DNA of 60,000 nucleotides from Nematostella vectensis (GCF_932526225.1 NC_064034.1:18414927-18474926), one strand, 5' to 3'. Shown: positions 33,401 to 42,578, numbered from the stretch's first letter. The notes: a model not told the origin generated them from the letters alone. Numbers and translations: made by a program.

Positions 33401-35252
33401 TATATTTTAAAAACATTTCTACAACATAAACCAGGAAATATATTTTGGAACACCAAAAGCATATCAGCAAAGCAAAAAGCCTCACTGATCCTTGTGTTTC
33501 CTGTCAAGTGGCAGTTTGACAGCCTCTTCAAATGCCCCTGATTATCATTATATGTACAGAAAGGTATAACTAGAAAGACATCGTACACGCTAGAAAAAAA
33601 ATAGATGGACTGCGTAGGAGTAGTGTAGACAAGCTATAAATCAACACAAGGTTGAAAAAGTATTTTGTACGCCTCAGTGAAACAGCGTAGTTGCGCTGGC
33701 GTTTCGAGCGTTTGCGTTTCGTCAGCAAAAATACTCTGTTTTACAGAGACGTGCAACATACTTTTTAAAACTTGTGTTTATGTACAAATAAGCCCTTGTT
33801 TTAGCTTCAAAAATCGCCTCGCTTGATCGTAAATTTAAGGCTGTGTTCCTATGCTCGTATTTCCGATTGCCCATGTGAATTTACTCGATTTTTCGCTGTA
33901 TTATGCTGGTACTCGAAAAGGATTATCCGGAGAGCCTTTGCAGACGGAGGATATATCTATCATAGAGAGATAGCTCTATATGGAAGATGTGTGTAACTAA
34001 GAGTTTTTCCAGGCACCAGAGATGTTCAACCCGGCGCATGCGTGGAAGGCGCTTGATGTCGTTGAGGAAGTCCTTCTAGGGCCACTAGGCATGGCTACTC
34101 TAGATCATGCGTATGTACACAAGTTTTATTTGTTTTCCGTGGTTAGTCTTTGCGTAACCTTACCATTTTAATACTGTCCAACACTGTCCCACATTGGCCA
34201 TTCGTGTAAACCTTAACCTTAGCCAACCTTACTCTTTGGGTAACCCTACCTTTTGGGTATTCTTATTCTTTATGCAACCTTATCCTTAGACTTTCTCGTT
34301 TAGGAGGTCTAGGAGCCCATCTCGCTTCGCTCGCTGATTTAATCTCGCTTCGCTCGATTACTGACTCTGAGGTTGACTTGGAGCAAGTCTTCCTTATCCT
34401 TTGTTTTCGCGTAACCTTACCTTTGTTTAGCCTTACTCTTTGTGTATAACGTTACCCTTTGTGTCCGTGTAGGGACTGGGCCTATGAGGGCGTCTACGAC
34501 AATGCGGCTGACACCACGTCGTACAAGAGCTCCAAGGGGTTCTGCTACCACCAGGGCCCGGTGAGAACACCATCAACACGCCAATACATTTTTGCCTTAT
34601 TTCAAAGCAATATTCAAGCAGGCGGGCTAGGTTCAGCAAAGGCACAGTCGATGGTCAAGAAACATATCCCCTTTATTTGTCCAAAGTTATGTCTATACAT
34701 AGATAGCTGCAGTGGGCCGGGTTAACCGGTTAATCGAATTCCTTTTTATCAAGTATGTTTTCTTCTAAAATATGTAAAATATGTAAACAGTTCAAAAGCT
34801 GCAAGTTCAAGGACGGCTGTGAACTAATTTCTGCTGGCCAAAATCACGCCCTCAAACTCAATAAGACCTCCGTGACAATGCAATACAATAATATCTCCTT
34901 TCATTTTTGCACATGTATAAGCGTATATTTAGTTTTCTGGAAAACTGCCTATTAACTTGACTTGTCATTGTACCAGGAATGGCTGTGGTGTATCGGGCCT
35001 TTCTTACGAGCCCGTCTTCATTTCGCGCACGTACTGAACGGCGAAAGCGGGCTCAACGAGACTGTCTTCAAGGTTCGCAAAGTGCTGTCCAAGCACAAAG
35101 AAGCCATGAATGCCTCCCCCTGGCGGAGCTTACCGGAGCTTACTAACGCAGGGGGGGCTCGATGCAGGGATTCGTGCGAGGCCCAGGCGTGGTCCGTGGC
35201 TTGTGTGCTGGACGTGCTGTATGACATCGAGCAGCTTCTGGCTCAGCACTGA
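12312..35252 (+). CDS. AGL: Glycogen debranching enzyme, 25 exons (complete)
   Basis: Complete gene for the bifunctional cytosolic enzyme that finishes glycogen breakdown. A 4-alpha-glucanotransferase (GH13-like N-terminal half) moves short glucan chains, and an amylo-alpha-1,6-glucosidase (GH133 C-terminal half) removes the branch glucose. The 25 exons join in one frame of about 1,558 aa; animal AGL is about 1,530. Key blocks: [17 protein letters not shown] at the N-terminus, [16 protein letters not shown] (nucleophile Asp about 539), [10 protein letters not shown] (acid/base Glu about 568), MDVTHDNE (Asp about 641), [20 protein letters not shown] (about 1097-1116), [18 protein letters not shown] and [12 protein letters not shown] of the glucosidase. 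ATG at 12312 follows aac in a reasonable context. TGA ends at 35252. Introns hold a gypsy element, two MITEs and many tandem repeats. Exon coordinates are in the next three entries. Confidence 0.95.
13246..13495. mobile_element. TTAA-flanked MITE, copy 1 (AGL intron 2)
   Basis: About 250 bp beginning TTAA-AGCCGCATT and ending with the inverted complement (GCAGCT-TTAA). Near-perfect terminal inverted repeats of about 28 bp contain caccagtttacttcc. It has no coding capacity. A second copy of the same length class and sequence lies at 29870-30133. TTAA flanks suggest mobilisation by a piggyBac-type transposase (inference). Confidence 0.8.
14390..15276. other. AGL intron 3
   Basis: AT-rich intron. 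Parts around 14445-14530 and 14630-14750 (tttttcaaaa-type and aattgc-type words) resemble the foldback repeat at 33134-33270 in degraded form. No coding feature. Confidence 0.4.
15759..15934 (-). repeat. 3' LTR (176 bp)
   Basis: Nearly identical to 20094-20257. The visible difference is a 12-bp segment (aacgaggagccc) present here near 15858-15869 and absent from the other LTR. Confidence 0.92.
15981..20024 (-). CDS. Gypsy gag-pol polyprotein (about 1,347 aa)
   Basis: A single open frame from ATG at 20024 (context ACGATGGCC) to the stop at 15981; the frame is also open slightly upstream without an ATG. Domain order: Gag (about 1-205); Cys/His region with CCHC knuckle [14 protein letters not shown] (about 245); aspartic protease with DTGA (about 305); reverse transcriptase with [16 protein letters not shown] and [10 protein letters not shown] (about 480-650); RNase H with [14 protein letters not shown] and [11 protein letters not shown] (about 740-850); integrase with an H-H-C-C zinc motif (HGAHMG ... 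CSICNAF) and D-D-E core ([25 protein letters not shown]); then a C-terminal tail. The domain order PR-RT-RH-IN marks Ty3/gypsy. No frameshift between gag and pol and no internal stop, so it may be active. Confidence 0.93.
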   Translation of the reverse strand: MAESGEMYHRAPGPLVLDANASENWRKFLMQFEIYLVAKGKDDKGDKLKVNLLLNCAGPSAIEEYSHFVYTAGESNESYGDVCRKFHELCRGAKNVIYERLLFNLRNQKEGERIDNFVSELKRLSLNCDFGALRDSLIRDRIVGGVTSDELRGELLKKPDLTLQTAHDYCRTYEATELQKYKFVPQTVVPSKTVSVQPVQVKKEQPSCKFCGYRHSFAHPTRCPAFKRNCKICSKTGHFAKMCKNKQKKDPEVHVVEQEYDSSDSNETHTYFGSIEVGSVLQNQQPKKSLIKVMIAGKEVKLKADTGAEATVIPYNLYKSITNKPLKRVHQPLKGWLATKPIYPKGCVRLPTQYKDRKIDLLYLVVDGEFTPLLSCEACLDLEVLQFMDLTLLDSPSAQTSNIDLSREQSKSTTTLTSDPVLKDYLDCFSNKPGMLPNKVHLEVDSAVTPVIHAPRKIPVSMLDPTQQKLREMEEDGIIVKEEEHTPWVSSMLVIDKRKGKEKKSPPTKDNIRICIDPRDLNRALKRPHYPMATVEQVANKLTGAGIFSTLDACSGFWQLPVDEESSKLLTFNTPWGRYRFLRLPFGISSAPEIYQREMDRLFAGVPVEIIVDDFLIHGGNQCELDHKMIAVLKRSREIGLKFNPRKAKLRVPEVSYVGHLFTADGLKPDPEKVRAINEMPAPTDKDGILRFLGTVNYLDKFIEHKADLQGPISQLTRNDTAFVWETPQQHAFDKLKAVITSAPVLAYFDNTKETVLNVDASGTGLGAVILQDERPVAFGSKTLSPAETRYANIERELLAIVWGTEKFHTYVYGRRVVVETDHKPLEAIFKKPLNEAPPRLQRMLLKLTKYDLDVRYVPGKKQFISDCLSRAPVSDTKPVSEPEEMIGINLIDSLGVDSSTLQKFKEASNCDVTSQVVMEYVVKGWPAEKHQLDELAREYWSFREELSVEDGLLFKADRIIVPRSLRAEVLEEIHGAHMGENKSLSFAREYVFWPSMTAQIKDKISSCSICNAFRNQQPRETLLPREVPGLPWQVISTDIFEYAGHSYLLVTDLYSKYFEIELLRQTTANCVINNLKKIFARFGIPVEVLSDNGSQYSNTRNLFNSSHEFKKFADEWGFRHTTSSPEYPQSNGAAEKAVQTAKRILKKAAADNKDPFEGLLKYRNTPFDDLGVSPAQLLMSRRTRTQLPTHRRLLLPQPVDPNQVVKTLKHRQSVSKKYYDSHSHDLPPLQVGDKVRIRPNREAEWRKAEVLPRSYLLGDERGRVFRRNRRQIISTPNDQSMSTSPFVIPAIPQLPPESTNNPTQLSNNVTASPTPPKSSERQHETTPMSTASGRVIKKPQRLIEHC
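20094..20257 (-). repeat. 5' LTR (164 bp)
   Basis: Partner of the LTR at 15759-15934, lacking its extra 12 bp. Followed by the second copy of the gcccc target duplication at 20258-20262. Confidence 0.92.
20559..27265 (+). CDS. AGL: AGL exons 5-16
   Basis: Exons: 5 20559-20774; 6 21272-21538; 7 21816-21873; 8 22255-22378; 9 22645-22811; 10 23311-23412; 11 23790-23948; 12 24538-24715; 13 25303-25445; 14 26226-26353; 15 26792-27006; 16 27132-27265. All have GT-AG borders and matching phase. Exons 7-9 hold the three GH13 catalytic carboxylates. Exon 10 encodes the conserved [20 protein letters not shown]. Exons 11-15 form the less conserved middle. Exon 16 encodes [19 protein letters not shown]. 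Introns 9-13 are rich in tandem repeats that copy the nearby splice junctions. Confidence 0.93.
22829..22932 (+). repeat. About 52-bp direct duplication after AGL exon 9
   Basis: Two tandem copies of a unit beginning tctttatcacttattgg and ending tgtatatgatgtgtg, just inside intron 9 and about 20 bp from the donor. The donor itself is not duplicated. Confidence 0.8.
23150..23310 (+). repeat. 40-bp tandem repeat resembling AGL exon 10 acceptor
   Basis: Three units 40 bp apart, with taggtt at 23155, 23195 and 23235, plus a diverged fourth. Each contains taggttcattcagt, close to the true junction ctatag|gttcgttcagtg at 23310/23311. Each unit therefore carries a decoy acceptor plus an imitation of the first exon bases. 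Confidence 0.75.
23893..24396 (+). repeat. Tandem duplication of AGL exon 11 end with donor and intron
   Basis: Sequence from 23893 (inside exon 11) to about 24151 is repeated at 24152-24396, offset 259 bp. The second copy keeps the last 55 or so exon bases and a GT donor. It has a change that turns the penultimate codon TCA into TAA, so the copy cannot serve as an in-frame coding exon. Confidence 0.9.
24680..25190 (+). repeat. Array of copied AGL exon 12 donors
   Basis: The exon 12 end (ccactcaatattccag then gtaac, true donor at 24716) is repeated. The first copies are 57 bp apart, with donors after about 24772 and 24829. More diverged copies follow near 24886, 24940, 25002, 25042, 25122 and 25181. 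Most keep an AGGT junction. Confidence 0.85.
25436..26100 (+). repeat. About 52-bp array seeded on AGL exon 13 donor
   Basis: The true junction tctaag|gtattt (25445/25446) begins an array of about 13 units of 51-53 bp, each with a variant of gctaaggtatctagttcagg. Nearly all copies keep an AAG|GTATCT donor-like core; one (about 25907) has GC in place of GT. Confidence 0.88.
27310..27480 (+). repeat. Duplicated acceptor and start of AGL exon 17
   Basis: An upstream copy of the polypyrimidine tract, AG and first 35-40 bases of exon 17. The copy acceptor is at 27377-27378 and the copy exon starts at 27379; the true acceptor precedes 27469. The copy would read [19 protein letters not shown], parallel to [19 protein letters not shown] in exon 17, then reaches a stop. 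Confidence 0.8.
27469..35252 (+). CDS. AGL: AGL exons 17-25
   Basis: Exons: 17 27469-27602; 18 28244-28507; 19 29287-29512; 20 30711-30958; 21 31523-31650 (a donor after 31635 keeps the same phase and removes five residues); 22 32887-33101; 23 34013-34110; 24 34473-34560; 25 34977-35252. They encode the glucosidase half: [16 protein letters not shown] (18), RHGLIPNLL-type and [11 protein letters not shown] (19), [20 protein letters not shown] (20), [18 protein letters not shown] (22), [20 protein letters not shown] (24) and [14 protein letters not shown] (25). The last residues before TGA are LLAQH. Confidence 0.92.
27629..27648 (+). repeat. Poly-G tract in AGL intron 17
   Basis: Run of 17 or more G residues near 27632-27648. 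Confidence 0.9.
28085..28290 (+). repeat. Three tandem acceptors of AGL exon 18
   Basis: The unit with tttttcatag and the first 50 or so bases of exon 18 ([16 protein letters not shown]) is present three times, with exon-like starts at 28095, 28169 and 28244. Only the last continues in frame into the rest of exon 18; the first two run into stops or lose frame. Confidence 0.9.
28484..28955 (+). repeat. Seven tandem copies of AGL exon 18 donor
   Basis: The last about 25 bases of exon 18 and its donor (gatacacagatgctaa|gtaagt) occur seven times in about 470 bp, with a unit of about 73-78 bp. The first is the genuine junction at 28507/28508. All seven retain a strong GTAAGT donor. Unit filler is about agctgaaggatgagttaagg. 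Confidence 0.93.
29870..30133. mobile_element. TTAA-flanked MITE, copy 2 (AGL intron 19)
   Basis: About 264-bp relative of 13246-13495 in the same orientation. Terminal inverted repeats start AGCCGCATTGTCACCAG and end with the complement, both bounded by TTAA. Its two ends match each other better than those of copy 1, suggesting it is the less decayed copy. Confidence 0.8.
31735..32808. repeat. 37-bp minisatellite in AGL intron 21
   Basis: About 28 head-to-tail units of 37 bp (core tttgcaaggcatgtgttgtg), some shortened to about 30 bp. Because the unit lacks stops in several reverse frames, it creates three long overlapping minus-strand open frames (up to 273 aa of HNTC-type repeats) that are artefacts. 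Confidence 0.95.
33134..33270. repeat. Foldback (hairpin) element in AGL intron 22
   Basis: Inverted repeat with arms of about 25 bp (ttcaaaagctcaaattgcac and its near complement) around a 10-bp centre. Further AT-rich flanks (ataatttgcc / ggcaatcatt) are also roughly inverted. Typical of a small non-autonomous foldback element. Degraded relatives may lie in intron 3. Confidence 0.65.
33588..33800. repeat. Dispersed repeat, copy A
   Basis: Shares aagctataaatca, gaaacagcgtagttgcgct, tctgttttacagag and acttttt words in the same order with 50262-50500. Contains internal near-palindromes around ttgcgc. Probably a non-autonomous element. Confidence 0.5.
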
Positions 35253-38029
35253 TGCCGTTCTGTTCGGGATACCTGTCGGTTGGTCGTCAAACAAGAGGGG
35301 CTGGTGAAGAAGGGTGATGTCATATCAACCACGGGAAACCCAAATACGATAGGAAAACCAAAAAGAACGCGCCAGAAACTACTGAAGTTGGGATAGTTCA
35401 CGAGAGAAGATAGTCTTGTTGTACACGGGGTTTTATGGCATGCCGATTTGTTTAACAATATTCTTTTATTATACGTTTTTCATACCAGTATAAAAAACGT
35501 ATAATAAGGGCATAGCATGGGATATGGTAAAAAAAAAATATAGTATGGAAGCTATAATATTCACTGTGTTCTTTTTCTGTCTTAGGAAACAGTGAAAGAT
35601 TGATTTTATATAATAAAAATAAAAGGAATATATGTGGCTGAATAGCTCTAGAATAAACAATATAATTTTTGATTTCTATCACGCTTTCCAAACCCCGAAA
35701 AATCGAACTCGACGAAATCGTCACTCTTCGATTCTATCCACACATGCGCCTTCCCTCCCCCCCCCCCCCCCCCCCTCCCAACACATACACACACCACCCC
35801 CTTATGCTCTGGCTTAAAAAATACACAAACCATTGGGTCTTGAACCTTGATGAAGATAAATAAGTAGAAATGTCTGCAATATGACAACTTCTGACAAAAC
35901 AATCCGTAAGGAAAGTTAGTAAAATCCGTTGCCCTCCAATGCTCGACGACAGGTGTTAATAATAAATTTCACCCAATTTTAAAATTATTTTTCGCAATAA
36001 AAGGTTTCTTGGCGTGTCTGCTTTTATAGCATTCTCTCTATTTTTCACATTTACATGTAACATTTATGTACATGTAGCATTCGCAAGATTTATTTAGAGT
36101 TATTAAACTTTAATGCGTGTTTTGCATGTAATGATCAAAAGCGCATTACAATATAACTAAATATTGAACTAATATATACAATTACAATTAGAATCGAAAA
36201 TAATACGATAATAGAAAAATATTGATAATAATAAAAAAACGAATTATGATTTATGCTCTGGCATGTCAGAAAAGCAAACAACGTTAACTATTTGAATTTC
36301 AAATGACTCCTAAAGTGAATAGAGGGGCATTAGATATGTTTACAGATGGATAGAGAGTAAACAAAATGCGAAGACAATCTTGGGTAGCTGAGTAACGAAT
36401 GTTGTAGAGCTTAAGTTTTACCTGTTATTCCAGTAGTCTCTGAGGACTATAGGTAAGAGGACAAAGACAACCATCTGGCAACAAACCTGACACAGAGGGA
36501 GAGGAAAGTAAAATTAGGGTGAGTGTTTTTAGGAGTAAATAGCTACAAAACCAAGTAGCTTCTAAAGTCTAACCAAATATCATCGACATTTTAATCGATT
36601 GAGGTAAAAAACACATTTTGTATAGCTTAATTTATTTGTAATTAAAACATATTTTATATAGAGAACATCAAAGCTCTATTTGTGGCTTTTGTTTGGTCTT
36701 CTGATTTTATCATATATAGACTAGGTTTGATTTTCTCTGCTTTTTTCACGTATAAATAAATATGCAGTTGAAACATTAACTTGCGCTGAAATTTTGTTGA
36801 AATTCATATAAACTTGCACTTTCGAAAGTTTAAAACGTTGTCTTGAATGCTAGGGAGTTACGAGTATTATGTTCTACGACAACCATCATAGTGATCTCCA
36901 TGGCAACGAGATTATTGCATATTACTCATTAATCTAAAATCCTTGTCAAATGAAGTGAGTAGTGTGGAAGTTGTCTTGTTACAAGGACTCAATTCTTGAT
37001 AGACTCTTGATAGAGTTCTAAAATAACTTGAGAAGATTGTGTTATCATCTCAAACATTTCACGAATCTTATCGAGTCAATCTCGCTTTCAATCAAAACTC
37101 TTTTATCAACTAATATCTCCACACCTGTCCTTGAACCATCACATTCAAACATTCATCATTAGGTGAAGAGAGTGAGGGTTACGTACTGCTACAGTACAAA
37201 TGATAAAATACCCTCCCGGTGCGACACGTCATGTAGGCGTTAAAAACCCTCTCCCAAAGGGCTGAATAAATGTAAGCAGAAAAAATGGCATTTTTATGGA
37301 CACAAAGTCAGCAGTTACGTCAAGGTTTTTTCCGTGGGTTTTCTTAACAGTCAGCTATTTTAGGAGAAACATGAAAGCAAAGGAAGCCAGAAAAATAGCC
37401 AAAAAAATGGTAATCCCAGTCCCTGATTTTCAGTCTCCGATCGGCCCTTTGCAGTGATGGCTGTGTATCTAAGGGTCAGAACAATATTTTATTTTTTTAA
37501 ATCTCATGCCATATTTAAGAGTATTGAAAATCTTATTCTGTCAAGTTTCTCAAGTCGGTCAAAAACCCTGTCCTGATTCATTTGGATGCTCCTTCCTCTT
37601 TTCAAGTTCACAAGTGAACGGAATTCAAAATAGCGGCCGTTTGAAACGCCAACAAACGCTTAGCTCGGAAAATGAGATAAGTGTCCGTGCAATTTCTAGA
37701 ACATTCCACAAGATGGCATGACAACTCCCAGCCCCTAAATGGCCTTAAAACTGGGAGTGCTGTTTTGAAAAAACAAAGCCAATATTATATTATAAAAACA
37801 TTTTTTTTTACTTTGTGATATTGACGAGGGTCTAACAAAATTAGGGTTGTCCGCTTAGAAAGGGAAGACGATGAAAAATTTCAATTTTTCGAGCTTCGGG
37901 ATGTTGACCAAGAAATTCTGAATCCGCCCCTACGCATAAAAAATGTTCTTCAATCTAACTAGCTAAACATTTCCGAATAACCCGAATGATAGCCGGCTAC
38001 AATCTGACAATATCTTTTTAATATTCTAG
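35253..38029. other. Intergenic between AGL and roadblock gene
   Basis: AT-rich sequence with a poly-C tract at about 35757-35775 and several AATAAA-like hexamers (for example near 35985), one of which may end the AGL transcript. Reverse-strand open frames at 35452-35902 are low-complexity. No gene supported. Confidence 0.45.
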
Positions 38030-38035
38030 CCAGCA

Positions 38036-38380
38036 ATGACTCACCCGCTATCCAGACCCCACGTGGAGCAAATCCTGGACCGCATCCAGCAGCAAAAGGG
38101 CGTGACGGGCCTCATCATCGTCAACCAGGATGGCATGCCTATACGCTCCACCCTCGACAACTCCAGTACACTGCAGTACGTAAACATGTGCAAGACGATG
38201 TGCGGCATAGCGAGGAGTGTAGTGCGTGATACCGACCCCACTAATGACCTTAAAATCCTGCGCGTGCGCACTAGGAAGCACGAGGTGATCATGGCTCCGG
38301 AGAATGGACAATATCTGATCGTTATACAGGCTGATGGTTCACCGCAACAGACCGGACCGATGGGCAGCTTGTTGGACTGA
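38036..38380 (+). CDS. Roadblock/LC7 dynein light chain
   Basis: Encodes 114 aa with the LC7/roadblock fold: an N-terminal helix (VEQILDRIQQQKGVTGLIIV), strand NQDGMPIRSTLDN, helix YVNMCKTMCGIARSVVRD, and C-terminal strands (DPTNDLKILRVRTRKHEVIM, YLIVIQ). DYNLRB proteins are small homodimeric light chains that bind the dynein intermediate chain in cytoplasmic and axonemal motors (family knowledge). It is longer than the usual 96 aa because of a short N-terminal extension and a tail (GSPQQTGPMGSLLD). ATG at 38036 lies 6 bp after a good acceptor (ttctag, ending 38029), so a 5' non-coding exon is likely. The coding part has no intron. I do not assign DYNLRB1 or 2. Confidence 0.88.
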   Translation: MTHPLSRPHVEQILDRIQQQKGVTGLIIVNQDGMPIRSTLDNSSTLQYVNMCKTMCGIARSVVRDTDPTNDLKILRVRTRKHEVIMAPENGQYLIVIQADGSPQQTGPMGSLLD

Positions 38381-39129
38381 TTGGGGCAGACGCGTAGCTA
38401 GGGATCTAAACGCTTAAAAGCTGACAATTCCTGTAAAAAAAGCCACATTTTCTACATGACATAGTTTTATATTCAAAGACAACTCTAATGCTATAATGCA
38501 TTGTGACAAGTGTAGAGCGTGGATTATATAAGACCAATACTCGTGAGTTTAGAAGTCCTAGTAGTCGAACAAGCTTTACGAGAGTTGACAGAACCGGACA
38601 TTTGAGAGCTTCCGGTTCAACTGACCGGGGGCTCCAACTAGATTCCATTCCTGTCCCCTTGTTTAATCGCTATAAAGCTAAGGAAACTTTTAAGGACTAA
38701 TGACAACAACTCCAACAACAACAGAAACAACAACAACAACATATCAACCCCTTAGCTTTACAAACATTCCTTTTTAATAATACAAAATACATATTAAAGG
38801 TACTGGCATCTGAAATGACATGCGACAGCAATTTATTCTAAATGTTATGTATTCTGTTCTCTTGCGCTGCGCTTAGCCGAACAGAAATAATTTCCAATGT
38901 TCCACGCACACTAGCTGGAGGGGCCCTTCCTGTAATCTCAAGTACAAGAGCAATTTATTCTAAATGTTATGTATTTTTTTCTGAATTCTCTCCATAGTGT
39001 TCAAAATTATGCAAATCCGATTCCTAAGTGTTTCAAAATATTACAATTGAATCAATCTCCGAAAGCTGTCCCGTCATAAATATAATTACGCATATGAATC
39101 GACTAATAGCAGTCGTCATTGAGCTCAAG
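38381..39129. other. Downstream of roadblock gene
   Basis: No gene supported. A word of about 30 bp (agcaatttattctaaatgtt...) occurs twice, near 38829 and 38947. A short CAACAA-rich run lies near 38703-38742. Confidence 0.4.
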
Positions 39130-39159
39130 CGCATTGTGTGACAGAGTTCAAAGCGACAG

Positions 39160-39800
39160 GTAGGAGATCATACCGAGTTACATCCGAAAAGTACCGAGTC
39201 ATTAACAAGCAGTAGCGAGTCATTCCGAAGCAATATCGAGCAAATTCCGAAGTATTGAGTCATTCCCAAGCAGATAATAGTACCAAGTCATTACGAATTA
39301 GTACCAAGTTATTTCCAAGCAGTACCGAGTCATTCTGAAGCAATACATAGCAAATTCCGAATGGCATGGAGTTATTCCCAAGCAGTACCGAGTCATTTCG
39401 AAGCAGTATCGAGTTATTTCCTAGCAGTACCGAGTCATTCTGAAGCAGTAGTCATTCCGAAGCAATACCGAGCAAATTCCGAATGGCAGTGAGTCATTCC
39501 CAAGAAGTACCGAGTCATTTCGAAGCAGTACCGAGTTATTTCCAAGCAGTACCGCGTCATTATGAAGCAGTACCGAGTTATTCCGAAGCAATACCGAGCA
39601 AATTCCAAATGGCATGGAGTCATTCCCAAGCAGTACCGAGTCATTTCGAAACAGTATCGAGTTATTTTTAAGCAGTACCGAGTCATTCTAAAGCAGTACC
39701 GAGTTATTCCGAAGCAATACCGAGCAAATTCCGAATGGCATGGAGTCATTCCCAAGCAGTACCGGGTCATTTCGAAGCAGTACTGAGTCATTTTCGAAAG
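39160..39800. repeat. 21-bp satellite with 126-bp higher-order unit
   Basis: Monomer of about 21 bp (gcagtaccgagtcattccga) repeated about 30 times. Variant monomers recur in fixed order: the aatggc-bearing variant starts at 39360, 39482, 39608 and 39734, spaced 122, 126 and 126 bp. That gives a higher-order unit of six monomers. As 21 and 126 are multiples of three, several long open frames appear on both strands without meaning. Confidence 0.92.
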
Positions 39801-42460
39801 GCGCAAACACTATTCATAGCACGTGCTCCAGTAACTCAGGTGCTACCGACGATGGATGCGAGACAGACACTAGGTGATGAAATACACTAAGACACACAAT
39901 AAGGTAATAACGCTCAACAGCTTTTATTCCGTTTTGAAAGGCTGGAAATTTTAATTTAAAAATCTTATGAAATCTCACTTTAGTGAGCATTGAGTTTTTT
40001 TCGTACTGAGGCATTAAGGAATAGCGCAAAAAGCAACACATCACAATCCTTTCTCGAAATAAGTTGTCAATGCAAATAGCAATTGGCTAATGGCAGTTGG
40101 AAAAATCATTATCATGGGCCTCGTCATATTGAAGGAGTACAAGAGAATATAAAATCCTGTGTACAAATAATAAAACCATTAGCAGTATTTGTTCTTAGTA
40201 CAACCATTTTTTTAATAGATTTATTCCCTTGAATACAACACAGACAAAGGCGTAGCCAAATTTTCCAAAAAGACATGCAGACATGATATGGGACAATTGT
40301 TAACCTTGCCATTTAACGTGGTTGAGGAACGTCATGGCGTATTTGTACGTTTGTACGGTAGATATTATTAATATAAGTCCACGCCTTGTCTAAGAGTTTT
40401 TTGTTTTTTTTTTATCACGTCACCGTTGATAGGAGCACAGTGGACATTTATCTGCCAGTTGATTGCCTAGATAATGATTTTATAGTTGCTTCACGCTTCG
40501 TACATGCTGTATTTGTCGGGAACATCAAACTCGTGAGAAGGTCGAGGAACTCCTGGTTCTAAAAAGAGAATGAAAAACGATCAGCATTTATCTAGGGGGA
40601 CAAAGTAAGTAATCTTTAATCCTGGCCTTCAGTTTTTCTTGAGTTCTTAGGGCTATTTTCGTGATTTGCGCATGGATTCCTCTCATTTATCGTGATGCAA
40701 CAATCCTCCTGATTCCCGGACGTGGAAATCTTCTAAGATGTTTTGTTTATATGCTTATAGTCTTGATCGGGTAACTTGTTCCCATTTCTTTGTGTTTTGA
40801 CCATCTGTACTTTTTTGTGATACATGACTGATGTACGATGTCTGAAAACGCATGAATACACCCCTTCCCGCCCCCTTGAAGGAGAAAACCAGGTAAACTA
40901 CTTCTTTAAAAGCTCAATGCATACCATGCTATACTACAGAAATTGACTGGTTTGGCGCAAGTGTACAGGTGATGTCGTGGTGATATTTTTTCCCGAATTC
41001 AGAGGAATTTGTGAGGTGGAAACCTCACCTCTTTAAAAAGATAATACAAATATTTTGGCTTCAATCTTGAATAAGTTGGTTGTTGAGATATTTAACAAAT
41101 CCGAAGAACCCCCTTTAACAATGAAACTATTTCATAAAAATCATGAAAAAGAAAACAGAATAAATAGCGAGCGAATAATCGAGAAGTTCTGTACATATAT
41201 ACTGTTTTGATGAGATAAGCAAAGATTATGTTTCTCTACATCAATGAAAAGAAAAACTCATTATAAAAAAAATCACCCTAGACCCCAACAGAATACATGA
41301 CGCATATTTTTTAATAACAAAAGAGCATTGTTTGTGAAATCCCATCAATAGTCTCACAAGTGTGCAGATCCTGGCGTTCGCACATTGATCTCTGTTATCT
41401 TAACTACGAAACGATTGCCCTTGAGGAGGCCTTAGGGCGCTTGGATATAGATTAATCTTCAGCTAAATGGGGAGTTTTACTCAAACTTGCTTATCAGCCT
41501 TATCTGAGGCTCCTGGGGCCATTAAAGCGGGCATAGATCCAGGAAGCACGCAAGCTTCTCTAAGTGCTAGATAAGGTTTCTTTAGTTTTTTTTAAACACC
41601 CTATTACAATTATCGGTACACTAGGTATCCGCTGGGGATTTCGCTCCCCCGGCTTGCTACTATTACCTGGCTCATTAAACTTTGTCAATACGCAATAATC
41701 TCTGACGTTCTCGAGAGGTTAAAGTATACGACAAGAGAAGATCTTGAAGTCTATAGTGCAGAAAGTTGTAACTTTAAAGTTCATTAAAAATACAAGCTTT
41801 TTAACTGCCCTCGATTGGCTGAACCTGAATGAAGTGAAGCGAGATAAGGTGTTTCCCAGGAGGTTGAACTGAATCTGATGACATTTTCTCGAATGTTTTT
41901 ATTGCCGCTGCCACCAGTATTCCCTGATATGATATCATGCGTTACCGTGATGAGCCGTGCGTTACCGTGCGGCGGTGCGTGCTCGAGCCCTTCCTACACT
42001 GCCTTTCATGAGAGTTATCGTGACAGTTTATTTATTACAGTTGATATCTGAAGAGCAGAAGCCATTAGAACTGAATTGTCAAATGGCGTGACTTTACCAC
42101 AAGCAACCACTCAAATGTATTCCTAAACAGATCGTTCACAACCTGTGAATGATGCGTGTATTATAAAAACCGGAGCTTCGTATTTTTTATGGAACTCTAT
42201 CATCATATGTTACAGCTATAACAACATTCTACATATGTCTTTTCATAAAGCTTAAGGTAAGAAGGTAGCAATGTTAATATTCCGAGTGTTTGTCGAGAAA
42301 TCACTTCGTGAGAAAAGCGCGGTAAGGAAAGCATAATAACGAAAAAATAGAAAGACTGCGCTAAAAAAATCGTGCTTGTACGGTTAAACAGCCTCTGCCA
42401 GCCGCCATTTTGTCATCCTAGCAAAATACCAAGTTTGTAAAAACATCCATTTCCAACGGC
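39801..42460. other. Intergenic, no gene seen
   Basis: AT-rich unique sequence without recognisable coding or RNA gene. Open frames on the minus strand near 39814-40312 lack any family feature. Confidence 0.4.
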
Positions 42461-42469
42461 AGATTGTGA

Positions 42470-42578
42470 AGTTGGTAGATAAAATAATTAACGTTGTTTT
42501 AGATGGTTGTTCTTAGATCTTAACACATCATGAGCCTTCCAATATCAAATGAAAACAATAACAAAGGTGTGGTTGACA
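42470..42578. repeat. Dispersed repeat related to AGL intron 11
   Basis: About 90 bp (tgttttagatggtt ... ccttcca ... aaatgaaaacaataacaaag) matches sequence at about 24046-24115 and its duplicate at about 24303-24375. So the intron 11 duplication includes part of a dispersed element. Confidence 0.65.

Noticed and set aside
39421-39806. Repetitive open frames on both strands (MTRYCF- and KQYRVI-type)
   Set aside because: Produced by the 21-bp satellite, whose length is a multiple of three; no independent coding signal.
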